NCBI GenBank assembly: GCA_964530165.1
Contig: CAZGYE010000009.1
Location: forward strand, 1-45,781
Direction: 5' to 3'
From: CAZGYE01 sp964530165
Lineage (GTDB): Bacteria > Planctomycetota > Planctomycetia > Planctomycetales > Planctomycetaceae
DNA length: 45,781 bases
A model generated the notes under the pieces. It had not been told where the DNA came from. It searched no databases and saw only the letters and a list, made by a program, of their open reading frames with translations. Within the stretch, counting starts at the first letter, position 1, and every line of letters begins with the position of its first letter. The position numbers and the translations under genes are program-made. Shown here in pieces: positions 28,269-35,164 of this stretch.

Positions 28269-29174
28269 TCAGCCAACAGCAGGATCCGGCTGCTCTTCGC
28301 GGGCATCGGCATCCTCTTCTTCCTCCTTCCGTGCGAAGAAGAGGAAGTTGATCGCCATGAGGCACTTCGCAGAGTCCTTCACGTCCATTGCTCTTGGCAT
28401 CAGGCCATGAACTATGGCATGGCGGTTCCAGTAATTCTCGTCGGCCAGGGCTTTCTGATCGGGGTCTTCTTGCAGCGAACCGAACGCTTGGACGAAAGCT
28501 TCGCAGTAGCTCGCCAAGTCCGGCCCACGGGCGGTCTTGAACGCCAATTCTGGCTTCGATTGATCGCCGCCCCTACGGTTTCCACGCTTTGTCGTGAACG
28601 TCTTGCCGCGGTATAGGTGCTTGGCGATCTCGTCGATCAACGGAACGCCAATGTAAACCGCTTCTTCGTAGTTGCCATCTTGGTGATGTTTCACGAACCG
28701 TGAGAGGCGATCGATACAGTACTCGGGCACCCCTTCCTGCGCCAGCCATTGCCGCAGCACGTCCATCTTGAAATGAGGCAGGTGCTGCATCATCTCCTGA
28801 TCGACCTGATCCCAGTCGCCTTCACGAACAGACCGTGCCAGCCTGAGCGACAGGGTGCATGGCTCCTGCCCGCTGAGATACCACCCTCGCTTCGGAAGTG
28901 CCATCGAGATGAGCATGTGTGCATTGTGATGCCGCTCCATTCCAGCTATAAGCTGGTTGTCCCTATCGACCATATTCTCGATGTAGGTCCGCGTTCGGTC
29001 CTGCAAGACGATTCTGTCAAACGGAGACGAGAAGCGTGCAGCCATCGCCTCGATTTCACGGGTGAATCGGGCCGCTTGCTCGGCAGACTCCCTCACCCAT
29101 GAAAGGTCTGGCGCAATGCGATCAATCATCGCTTGAGCATCGGCAACCTGCCGCAGCAGGTACGAGTCGATCAT
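28269..29174 (-). CDS. Uncharacterised protein with HEPN-like C-terminal motif
   Basis: This is a 301-residue mainly helical protein that I do not recognise by family. Residues 250-257 read NRHAIVHG. The R-x4-H spacing (R251, H256) followed by G matches the RNase motif of HEPN-superfamily domains. The preceding region (FVQAFGSLQEDP... DENYW) and the following helix (SAKCLMAINFLFFARK) fit the two-helix core around such a motif. The tail is acidic and low-complexity. The start at 29174 has an AGGTGG ribosome site. It lies at the tRNA-proximal end of the element, next to the integrase, a typical cargo position. A toxin or anti-phage role is a guess. Confidence 0.5.
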   Translation of the reverse strand: MIDSYLLRQVADAQAMIDRIAPDLSWVRESAEQAARFTREIEAMAARFSSPFDRIVLQDRTRTYIENMVDRDNQLIAGMERHHNAHMLISMALPKRGWYLSGQEPCTLSLRLARSVREGDWDQVDQEMMQHLPHFKMDVLRQWLAQEGVPEYCIDRLSRFVKHHQDGNYEEAVYIGVPLIDEIAKHLYRGKTFTTKRGNRRGGDQSKPELAFKTARGPDLASYCEAFVQAFGSLQEDPDQKALADENYWNRHAIVHGLMPRAMDVKDSAKCLMAINFLFFARKEEEEDADAREEQPDPAVG

Positions 29175-29512
29175 GACCCACCTCGGTCTGAACGGACGAG
29201 AAACATCGTCACAAAGGGCATTTTAGCAACAAATACCGACATCTGCATACAATCACACGGGGGAATATCACGCATGCCCGCTATTTTGAGCGGTGTCCGA
29301 CGCGTCGTCACATCGACCGATGCACTCAGCAGCTTGGCGATGGTGCACTGATTGTGCGGCAGTACCCGTCCTCGTCGTCAAGAATTCATGGAAAGAGCCT
29401 TGATTCCTATAAATACCGGCAAACAAATTAAGCATCCATTTTCTCGGAGTCCAGGACTGTTTGGGAGTCGCTGGCAACTCAAGATTGATGTGTGATGCCC
29501 GTTCAGATGTAT
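29175..29512. other. Intergenic gap between integrase and HEPN-like gene
   Basis: The 338 bp are lower in GC than the surroundings and hold no convincing gene. The promoter for the HEPN-like gene and possibly part of the attachment site may lie here, but neither can be pinpointed. Confidence 0.35.
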
Positions 29513-31150
29513 TCAAAGAGAATTCAGCAAAGCCTTCAACTTTTGAACTTCCTCGGCTGAGAATTGTGAAAGGCCTTCTGTTCTACTCAAGGAATCGCTT
29601 GTACCACTTCCATCAGCCAGCTTTTCGTGGATTTCGGCCGCTGCCGATTGGGCCGCTCGGGTGGCTCCGTAGAATCGTTCAGTCGTACTGAAGTCCTTGT
29701 GTCGAAGAACGACTTTCAGCGTCTCGGCGGAAACACCGGCATTGATCAGCCGTTGGGCGCAGCCTCGTCTGAGATCATGGGCGCTGGCATACTTCAATCG
29801 GCGACTATTTTCTTCGTCAGCTTCCTGCACGACGATCCTGGCCTGCTCACCGATCATGCTGATGATCCGGCTGACTCGCTCTTTCGTCAGTCGCCGTTCT
29901 ATGCGGCGTGCCGGATGGCTGAGTAGGTGCTCTGCTCGCCGGCGAACCTCAGCAATGACATCTTGGTCGATGTTGCCCTGATGCCGTTGAAACTCAGCTT
30001 CCCGAACGATACCAGCGTTGCGGAGCCATTTTCGGACGGTCGTTTCGGTCACCCCGCATGCCCTGGCTATCGCACAGTTGTTGAACTCGCTCGCCAGCCC
30101 CCGCAGGTCGGTAGTCGTCGGTTTGAACCATTCGGCCTTCGACCGGATTTCGTAATCGATGGGGAGGGGATTGACGATCCAGCTGTGACGCTCCTCTTCC
30201 GGCGTTTTCTCCAGCAGCGTTTGCAGGCCGGGCAACATCGGAATCTCTTGGGACTTCTTGTTTTTCTGGCTTGAAGGAATGGCCAAGGTCGGATGCTGGC
30301 CTTTTCGTCGCGGCCAGATGGGGTGAATTCGTCGCTCGTCATCCCAGGAAAAGTTCATCAAGTCTCCTACACGGAACGCGCTTTCCCACAGGATTTGCAG
30401 GACGTATTTCCACGATGCACTGGATTGTTCGCCGACCACATCGGGAACTGCGTCCAAAATGGCTTCCAATTCCTCGGGAGTGATCGGCCGCCCCTTCATC
30501 ACATCGTCCACGTCAAGCTTGCTCAGCGGGGGTACTCGGTTAATCCATTCGTGGATATGGCAGTACCGGACGAATGCCATGATAGCGCCCATCATCGTGT
30601 TGACCGTCATCGGCGAACGGGAATCGAATCGACCTTCATCACCGGCCAGCATCCGATCCTGAAGGTACTCCACTGCCTCCAGGGTCGTGAATTCGCGAAT
30701 TGTCCCGCCTTCCGGCAGACCGGCGTCTTCGCGCCTGCCTTCAAGAATTCGTTCAGCGATGTTCAACCGCGAAACAGCATCGGTCAGCGACTTATGCCGC
30801 ACTCGCAACTTTCGATGAGCGTAATAGTGATCAAAGCACTCCTGCCACGTCTTGCCGTCAGCTTCGGCTTCGGTCACCTCGGCAATTCGCATCCGCACGT
30901 TAGCGGTGATTTGCTCGTGTGAGTCCGTAATCGCACCGCCCGACTCGATGTACCGGCCGTTGAGCAACCGTTTGCGGCACTCTCGCAGAATCCTACGGGC
31001 TTCACGGCGGTCGCGCGTGCCGCAGTTCTTCCTGATCCGTGTTCCTCGGATCGGACAGTAGAATTTCAGCACGTATCCGTTCTTGTCGCCGTCGGACAGT
31101 GGGCGACTCGGATAGAGTTGAACGTTGCCGATCTCGGGTTTACGTGGCAT
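29513..31150 (-). CDS. Tyrosine recombinase (integrase) with inserted HTH-like segment
   Basis: This is a 545-residue tyrosine recombinase. It has an N-terminal arm-binding-type region and a SAM-like core-binding domain (about residues 100-215). The catalytic domain has Arg in SAFRVGDLMNF, Lys region SSQKNKKSQEIP, HxxR as HDLRRG, His in VLRHKDFS and Tyr in ERFYGATR. Between the lysine region and the HxxR box lies an extra segment of about 110 residues. It contains an HTH-like motif (NCAIARACGVTETTVRKWL), which is unusual for the family. It lies 18 bp downstream of an excisionase-like gene, so the two are probably co-transcribed. It points toward tRNA-Arg, the likely integration target. Confidence 0.9.
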   Translation of the reverse strand: MPRKPEIGNVQLYPSRPLSDGDKNGYVLKFYCPIRGTRIRKNCGTRDRREARRILRECRKRLLNGRYIESGGAITDSHEQITANVRMRIAEVTEAEADGKTWQECFDHYYAHRKLRVRHKSLTDAVSRLNIAERILEGRREDAGLPEGGTIREFTTLEAVEYLQDRMLAGDEGRFDSRSPMTVNTMMGAIMAFVRYCHIHEWINRVPPLSKLDVDDVMKGRPITPEELEAILDAVPDVVGEQSSASWKYVLQILWESAFRVGDLMNFSWDDERRIHPIWPRRKGQHPTLAIPSSQKNKKSQEIPMLPGLQTLLEKTPEEERHSWIVNPLPIDYEIRSKAEWFKPTTTDLRGLASEFNNCAIARACGVTETTVRKWLRNAGIVREAEFQRHQGNIDQDVIAEVRRRAEHLLSHPARRIERRLTKERVSRIISMIGEQARIVVQEADEENSRRLKYASAHDLRRGCAQRLINAGVSAETLKVVLRHKDFSTTERFYGATRAAQSAAAEIHEKLADGSGTSDSLSRTEGLSQFSAEEVQKLKALLNSL

Positions 31151-31168
31151 GTGATCGGGAGAAGGGGA

Positions 31169-31387
31169 CTATTGTGCCTGACCGTTCTTCGTTTGTGAAT
31201 GATTTTCGAGATGCTCGATCAAATCGCGGCCAGTGACCCAGCGGGTGTGTCCTACGTTGGTATAGGGAAGTCCCTCATCAAGGAGCTTGTCCCAGAACTT
31301 TTGGGAAATCCCCAGCCGTTGGAGCACGGCTCTTTTGCTGTATGCTTCTTCGGCGTTAATCACGCCCGTCACGGAGCCGTTTCTCAT
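31169..31387 (-). CDS. Excisionase-like small DNA-binding protein
   Basis: This 72-residue protein has a winged-helix/MerR-like Xis pattern: AYSKRAVLQRLGISQKFWDKLLDEGLPY as the HTH and GHTRWVTGRDLIEHLENH as the wing and final helix. Such proteins bend DNA and control integrase direction. The ATG at 31387 is preferred because GAGG lies upstream at proper spacing; a GTG at 31447 would extend it by 20 residues. The stop is 18 bp before the integrase start. Confidence 0.72.
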   Translation of the reverse strand: MRNGSVTGVINAEEAYSKRAVLQRLGISQKFWDKLLDEGLPYTNVGHTRWVTGRDLIEHLENHSQTKNGQAQ

Positions 31388-31478
31388 CTCGGACCTCGAT
31401 CGGATGTGGTGGTCGAAATCGATCAAATGAATCCGGCGAACCCACACGTTGTGAGTTCGCCGGTGACGCGAATCGTCC

Positions 31479-31727
31479 TCACTCGCCGTTGAGCGAGACT
31501 TCCGCCTCGCAGCCCTCGATGTACCGCTGCGCTAATTCCAGCACGCGCATCGCCTGCGGAATCTCGGCGATCCCAAACGACGAGACGTACTTTCGCGCGT
31601 CGCCGTCGACATAGCTCCTCTGCACGTTCACGCTACGGATCGTTCGTTTGCCGCTGTCCGTCTCCACGTCGTTTGCAAACACCGATCCTGACACGAAGCC
31701 AACTCGAAACACTTTCTCCGGTTTCAT
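31479..31727 (-). CDS. Small conserved protein, paralog of 34363-34638
   Basis: This 82-residue protein has the pattern FRVG.VSGSVF.ND......RTIRSVNVQRSYVDGDARKYVSSFG..EIP.AMRVLELAQRYI. It aligns with the small protein encoded at 34363-34638 (VSASVF.N, Q-VRTYKDKDG). Alternating short strands followed by one C-terminal helix suggest a compact beta-barrel/OB-like fold. This is inferred only from the pattern. A possible role is single-strand DNA or RNA binding in the element. The start at 31727 has GGAG upstream. Function is unknown. Confidence 0.6.
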   Translation of the reverse strand: MKPEKVFRVGFVSGSVFANDVETDSGKRTIRSVNVQRSYVDGDARKYVSSFGIAEIPQAMRVLELAQRYIEGCEAEVSLNGE

Positions 31728-31877
31728 CACATCTCCTCTTTCAAAAGACCTCAATCGAGAATCGCACAGCCGGCAGACACGGCGTCCCCGCACTGTGCAC
31801 AGGAACGTAAAGGGCCCTGGAGCACCGAGATTTGGTGCCCAGAAAAGAGAAGACGATCACTGTTGTGATCGGCGTTA

Positions 31878-31979
31878 TCAGCCAGTGATCGGCGGCTGGT
31901 TCACCGGAGGGTGACGCTACCAGCCATCGCCTGGCTTCCTTCCACAAGGGAAGGACGGGAGTAGTTACGGCTACTCCCG
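31878..31979 (-). repeat. Intergenic structured module, copy 1
   Basis: Three structures lie in a row after the stop of the gene at 31990-32457. Hairpin C (31956-31979) has 9-bp stem CGGGAGTAG/CTACTCCCG and loop TTACGG. Hairpin B (31938-31954) is CCTTCC/GGAAGG. An imperfect palindrome (31878-31940) is built of GCCAG, GGCTGGT and GTCACC on one arm and their partners GGTGA, ACCAGCC and CTGGC on the other, with bulges. Copies 2 and 3 are at 32676 and 33495. Confidence 0.75.
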
Positions 31980-31989
31980 CGTTTTCCCG

Positions 31990-32457
31990 TCATTCTCTGT
32001 CCTGGCAGCTGCATCCAGCGTTGAACATCAGCTTCATTTCGGGAAGGTCGATGAAGCTGTTCCAGTCCCGGACGACTTCGTCACTGATGTTGCGGTACTT
32101 CGGCAGCTCGTCCCAAATCTTGGAGCTGTCGTAGTCACCGACGAGCACGACACGGTCGCCAGCCCACCGGCCGACAATGCTGTCTTCCGGTGCATTGACT
32201 GGCTGACCTTCCAAGGCAGATACCGACCGAATCGTGTCGACGAGCGATTCCTTGCTGATGCCGTCGAATTCGATTTTTTGAGTCCGGTAGCCGTAGTAAT
32301 CACCACCACCACCGGCTGAACTCTTCCGCAGGAGCAGAGTGAAAATCGCTCCGTGGGGATTCGCAGCCCACTCCCAAAGTTTGGCACCACCGCCAACGCA
32401 CCACGGACAAACGTATTCTTTTTTGTCTGTGTTCACCGCCTGAAAGTATTGACCCAT
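31990..32457 (-). CDS. Uncharacterised protein with GRWAGDR motif
   Basis: This 155-residue protein starts MGQYFQAVN and has an early Cys pair (CPWC) within a glycine-rich context (GGGAKLWEW). A central VGRWAGDRVVLVGDYD motif is followed by KYRNISDEVVRDWNSFI. I recognise this as a recurrent 'MGQY...GRWAGDR' hypothetical family, but no function is known. The start at 32457 is where family-like sequence begins. However, the only good ribosome site (CGGAG) precedes an in-frame ATG at 32589 in the structured leader, so the protein may carry 44 extra N-terminal residues. It is the first of several small genes flanked by repeated modules. Confidence 0.65.
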   Translation of the reverse strand: MGQYFQAVNTDKKEYVCPWCVGGGAKLWEWAANPHGAIFTLLLRKSSAGGGGDYYGYRTQKIEFDGISKESLVDTIRSVSALEGQPVNAPEDSIVGRWAGDRVVLVGDYDSSKIWDELPKYRNISDEVVRDWNSFIDLPEMKLMFNAGCSCQDRE

Positions 32458-32482
32458 GGCAACAGGGGGAACAGAAACTACT

Positions 32483-32613
32483 CGCCGTTCTTCTTGAACG
32501 GCGGAAACATTCCACACCGAGAGCGACCGGCGACGTCCGTAACCGCCGCGGGACCGGTCTCGATTGGTGTGGCTCCAAAGGGCAGTCATGACGACCGCTC
32601 CGTTTTGTCGAAT
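32483..32613 (-). promoter_or_regulatory. Structured 5' leader, copy 1
   Basis: On the minus strand a CGGAG site and ATG (32589) are followed by a stem formed by 32512-32522 (CCACACCGAGA on plus) and 32558-32572 (TCTCG, 3-4 nt bulge, GTGTGG). An inner hairpin GCGGCG/CGTCGC lies within it. An 8-bp hairpin lies just before the main ATG (32483-32503, CGCCGTTC/GAACGGCG on plus). Copies are at 33301 and 34658. Confidence 0.6.
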
Positions 32614-32675
32614 TCGAAACAGGAAAAGTTGAGGTGGTCGAGCGAAAGATGCGCGCACCTCGGATATCATCTGTG

Positions 32676-32779
32676 TCAGCCAGTGATCGGCGGCTGGTTC
32701 ACCCCAGGGTGACACTGCCGGCCATCACCTGATCTCCTTTCTCAAGGGAAGGCTGGCGGTAGTTACGGCTACCGCCAGC
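32676..32779 (-). repeat. Intergenic structured module, copy 2
   Basis: The layout is the same as copy 1. The bulged palindrome is at 32676-32738. Hairpin B is at 32736-32752 (CCTTTC/GGAAGG on plus, one T.G pair). Hairpin C is at 32752-32779 with an 11-bp stem GCTGGCGGTAG/CTACCGCCAGC and the same loop TTACGG. The hairpin C stem differs from copy 1 at several positions on both sides, always keeping pairs. Confidence 0.78.
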
Positions 32780-32789
32780 TTCGGATGAT

Positions 32790-33275
32790 TCACTTGATCT
32801 CTGCAATCTCCATGCAGACTTCCACTGCTCGTCGCCACTCCAAGGCTTCCGAGAAAGGCTTTTTGACACGGCATAGTTCATCTTCGGTGAGCAGGCGCCC
32901 CAGAACGTCCTCTGCGACATCCTGAACGTCTTGTGTGTCGATGCGATACCATTCGTAGTAGTGACACGTGATCTCACCGTCGTCGTCTGGCAGCTGCTCA
33001 ACGTCCGCGTCAGGGGCAAAGTCGGCTGAGGCATCCGCGAACATGTCCTTCGCCTGGTCCTCGCTTGCCGCTTCGTACGTCCATTCATTGTGGATGCGAT
33101 ACCGATGCAATGTGACTTCCTCGAAGTCGCTTTCGCTTCGGCATTGGCAGCCACAGCGACGAGCATGCACGAAAGTGCCCATATACTCGCGGCAACCTCT
33201 TCGCTCCGGGCGACCGTCATCCGTGAAGTGCATGACCTTGTCGTGACAACATTCGATACAACGAACTTGGTTCAT
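32790..33275 (-). CDS. Uncharacterised acidic Cys-containing protein
   Basis: This 161-residue protein has an N-terminal cysteine-rich segment (CIECCHDKVMHF ... RRGC ... RRCGCQCR) that could bind zinc. An acidic middle part (FADASADFAPDADVEQLPDDDGE) is followed by YYEWYRIDTQDVQDVAEDVLGRLLTEDEL. The family is not recognised. The start at 33275 has no ribosome site. An in-frame ATG at 33404 inside the structured leader does have one (CGGAG) and would add 43 residues very similar to those in front of the gene at 31990. It is the second unit of the repeated small-gene array. Confidence 0.6.
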   Translation of the reverse strand: MNQVRCIECCHDKVMHFTDDGRPERRGCREYMGTFVHARRCGCQCRSESDFEEVTLHRYRIHNEWTYEAASEDQAKDMFADASADFAPDADVEQLPDDDGEITCHYYEWYRIDTQDVQDVAEDVLGRLLTEDELCRVKKPFSEALEWRRAVEVCMEIAEIK

Positions 33276-33300
33276 TTTGAAAAGGGGAAACGAAACTACT

Positions 33301-33430
33301 CGCCTCGCACCATGCGGGGCGGAATTCCACACCGAGACCAGCTCGCGACGTCCGTAACCGCCGCAGAACCGCTCTCGATTGGTGTGGTTCCAAAGGGCAG
33401 CCATTGTGACCGCTCCGTTATTTCACAATT
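33301..33430 (-). promoter_or_regulatory. Structured 5' leader, copy 2
   Basis: CCACACCGAGA (33327-33337) pairs with TCTCG...GGTGTGG (33373-33387). The hairpin next to the main ATG is at 33301-33321 (CGCCTCGC/GCGGGGCG on plus). Compared with copy 1, that hairpin has a different stem of the same length and a loop of the same size. The first 32 nt from the leader ATG differ from copy 1 at only two positions. Confidence 0.62.
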
Positions 33431-33494
33431 CGATGATGAAACAGGGCGAGGTGTCGGAGCGATAGGTGCTCGCACCTCCGAAATCGTATTGTTT

Positions 33495-33592
33495 TCAGCC
33501 AGTGACTGTCGGCTGGTTCACCTTCGATTTCGATCTGGGTGACGCTGCCTGTTATCGCCTGGCCGCTGGGGCCGCCCAGGGAAGCGGCCCCA
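33495..33592 (-). repeat. Intergenic structured module, copy 3
   Basis: The palindrome region (33495-33564) keeps TCAGCCAGTGA, GGCTGGTTCACC, GGGTGACGCT and CGCCTGGC, with a longer central loop. It is followed by a 9-bp hairpin at 33567-33592 (TGGGGCCGC/GCGGCCCCA, loop CCAGGGAA). It lies directly after the stop of the gene at 33600. Confidence 0.7.
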
Positions 33593-33599
33593 CCTATTA

Positions 33600-33833
33600 T
33601 CACGCTTGGACGTTTTGTTCCGTGAATTGAATCGCCTCATGCAGCAACCGGCAGAGTTCGGCGGCGCAGCAACTGCAGATCGTGAGTGACCGCCTTCCGC
33701 CGTGATCGTGATCGTCGAACTGTATCAACAGGAACGTGCAGTCATCCTGCGCGACCTGGCAGACGTCGATCTCGATCAGGTCGCTGCTGAAGGTCTTCAG
33801 CACATGGGATTCGCTGTGTGGTTTGTCCTCCAT
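33600..33833 (-). CDS. Small uncharacterised protein
   Basis: This 77-residue protein (MEDKPHSESHVLKTF...) has beta-strand-like stretches (LIEIDVCQVAQDDCTFLLIQF) and an acidic-histidine loop (DDHDHGGRR). A C-terminal helix with cysteines follows (CSCCAAELCRLLHEAI). The start at 33833 is the first plausible ATG after a GTTTCC tract, as in the neighbouring array genes, and lacks a ribosome site. The family is not recognised. It is the third array unit. Confidence 0.45.
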   Translation of the reverse strand: MEDKPHSESHVLKTFSSDLIEIDVCQVAQDDCTFLLIQFDDHDHGGRRSLTICSCCAAELCRLLHEAIQFTEQNVQA

Positions 33834-33950
33834 TGGAAACGGGATTACGAAACAAATCGTCGTGCAGTGTATGCACGACACGCGACAAACACGTGACCCC
33901 GACGGCAGCACATCCCTGCGTGCGCCACGGTCGGTTCACCAACAGTGTCT

Positions 33951-34157
33951 TCATTTGGCGGCGGTTTTCTCGGTGCGGCCGGCGTCATCGTTCGTTCCCT
34001 GCCGATGATGCACGCGGATCGCCTGCTGCAAACATCTCCAGCACAATGGGCACTTCTGCAGGAAGCCACCGTAGAATTCCACGGTCACGGCTTCGGTCTG
34101 CTTCTGGCACCACGTACAGGATTCGCTCTCGTGGAATGCCGAGATCATGACTTTCAT
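33951..34157 (-). CDS. Small zinc-ribbon-like protein
   Basis: This 68-residue protein has CTWC near residue 15 and CPLCWRC near residue 39, spaced as in a zinc ribbon with an extra cysteine. A basic tail follows. The start at 34157 is supported by GAGGAGAAGG just upstream. The family is not recognised and no structured leader precedes it, unlike its neighbours. Confidence 0.5.
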   Translation of the reverse strand: MKVMISAFHESESCTWCQKQTEAVTVEFYGGFLQKCPLCWRCLQQAIRVHHRQGTNDDAGRTEKTAAK

Positions 34158-34321
34158 GGACCTTCTCCTCACATGGAAGGATTTCACGAAGGAAATCGAG
34201 TGAGTGGAAGCGGGAGAGGTCCAAACCACTCGGAAATGCGAGTTACAATCTGACCGCGAATGATCGAGTCCTGGCTCAGCATATCGCGAGCGCCGTGACT
34301 CATCGCTCCGCGTCGTCAAAC

Positions 34322-34349
34322 GTGGCCGGCTGTCAGGGCAACCGGCCAC
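34322..34349 (-). repeat. Hairpin after the gene at 34363
   Basis: GTGGCCGG/CCGGCCAC, 8-bp stem with a 12-nt loop containing CAGGGCAA. It stands 14 bp after the stop codon, the same place as the hairpins of the other array units. The bulged palindrome part is not clearly present here. Confidence 0.55.
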
Positions 34350-34362
34350 ATTCGACATACTA

Positions 34363-34638
34363 CTACTCGTCCTGGTTGTCGCGCGCTTCTTGCTCTTGCT
34401 CCAGGATGAAGTTCCACGCATCAATCGTCACTTTCATGACGAGCAGGAGCTCGTCGCGGTTGTACGTGGGGACGGACTTGAACCCGTCCTTGTCCTTGTA
34501 CGTGCGGACAATCTGTGTCTTGTAGAACGGATTGCCCGACTCGGTTTGGTTCTCGAACACACTGGCCGAGACACCCCTGAATCTGAACTTCTTCACGGGC
34601 TTGTTAGAGGTTTTCGAATCGTTTGCCATGACCGTCAT
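34363..34638 (-). CDS. Small conserved protein, paralog of 31479-31727
   Basis: This protein of about 91 residues contains KKFRFRGVSASVFEN..ESGNPFYKTQIVRTYKDKDGFKSVPTYNRDELLLVMKVTIDAWNFI. It matches the small protein at 31479-31727 in order and spacing of strands. Again a small barrel with a C-terminal helix is suggested, inferred from pattern only. Starts at 34638 and 34629 are both possible. The in-frame ATG at 34737 in the leader would give a longer protein. It lies next to the candidate origin region, so a single-strand-binding-like role is plausible but unproven. Confidence 0.6.
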   Translation of the reverse strand: MTVMANDSKTSNKPVKKFRFRGVSASVFENQTESGNPFYKTQIVRTYKDKDGFKSVPTYNRDELLLVMKVTIDAWNFILEQEQEARDNQDE

Positions 34639-34657
34639 GGGGAAACCATATAAAAAT

Positions 34658-34737
34658 CCACACCGAGACACATCGCCACGATCACGTCCCTGACCGCGTC
34701 GCGCCACTGCATCTCGTTGGTTGTGTGGCAGAGCCAT
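34658..34737 (-). promoter_or_regulatory. Structured 5' leader, copy 3 (diverged)
   Basis: CCACACCGAGA (34658-34668) pairs with TCTCG (34712-34716), a 6-nt bulge, and GTGTGG (34723-34728), as in copies 1 and 2. The interior keeps ACGTCCCTGACCGC, related to ACGTCCGTAACCGC. The 3' half of the element is in a different reading frame from copies 1 and 2. Confidence 0.55.
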
Positions 34738-34827
34738 ATCAATTTCCATCGAAGAAAACAAAAATCCAAGAACTCACATGCACAACCAACATCCGACACC
34801 AACACAAACAGCCAACAAGGGGGGGTG

Positions 34828-35031
34828 GCAGCTTTGGGACGCCAGCATCAAATTTTCCTCCATCGCTGGCTGGTCTGCTTTGTCGGAAGCGCCACGTGGA
34901 CCGGCCGACGATATACGAACAAGTCGAGCGTTCGCAACCAAGCGAACGCTCGCACCGAAATATCCGCAATAAAGCAGACCAGCCAGCGATTGCGAAGTGC
35001 AACGGAGCAAACGCTGGCGTCCCAAAGCTGC
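34828..35031. other. Long nested inverted repeat; candidate oriT or replication origin
   Basis: Two pairs of perfect arms are nested: 34828-34846 with 35013-35031 (19 bp), and 34862-34881 with 34971-34990 (20 bp). Unequal spacers of 15 and 22 bp separate them. Inside is a third hairpin, 34925-34935 with 34942-34952 (11 bp, CGAGCGTTCGC, loop AACCAA). The region has no supported gene and lies between the small-gene array and a replication-relaxation-like gene. Confidence 0.7.
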
Positions 35032-35073
35032 TGAGGGGAAACAACTTACAAACACAGAAACACCAACCGGAGT

Positions 35074-35139
35074 GTTCCTTTGGTGTACCCACGGCGGACC
35101 AGTAAAGGAACACCCAAAGGAACGGGTAAAGGAACAGGT
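35074..35139. repeat. Iterons of AAAGGAAC
   Basis: Three direct 12-bp units (AAAGGAACACCC, AAAGGAACGGGT, AAAGGAACAGGT) start at 35104, 35116 and 35128. An inverted copy of AAAGGAAC lies at 35074-35081. They stand 25 bp beyond the 3' end of the replication-relaxation-like gene, beside the inverted repeat. Confidence 0.7.
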
Positions 35140-35164
35140 GACACATAAACACCTCAACAGCGAA

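Noticed and set aside
32472..33404. Leader read as a conserved N-terminal protein domain (ALW.HTNR.R..GGYGRR)
   Set aside because: Copies 1 and 2 could be translated, but copy 3 keeps the DNA motif in a different frame in its second half. Peptide conservation is therefore not the simplest explanation. It remains possible for the first two genes.
31878..33592. Classical integron attC sites
   Set aside because: The palindromes lack GTTRRRY/RYYYAAC core sites and the recombinase shows no IntI-type hallmark. Only a general cassette-like resemblance is kept.
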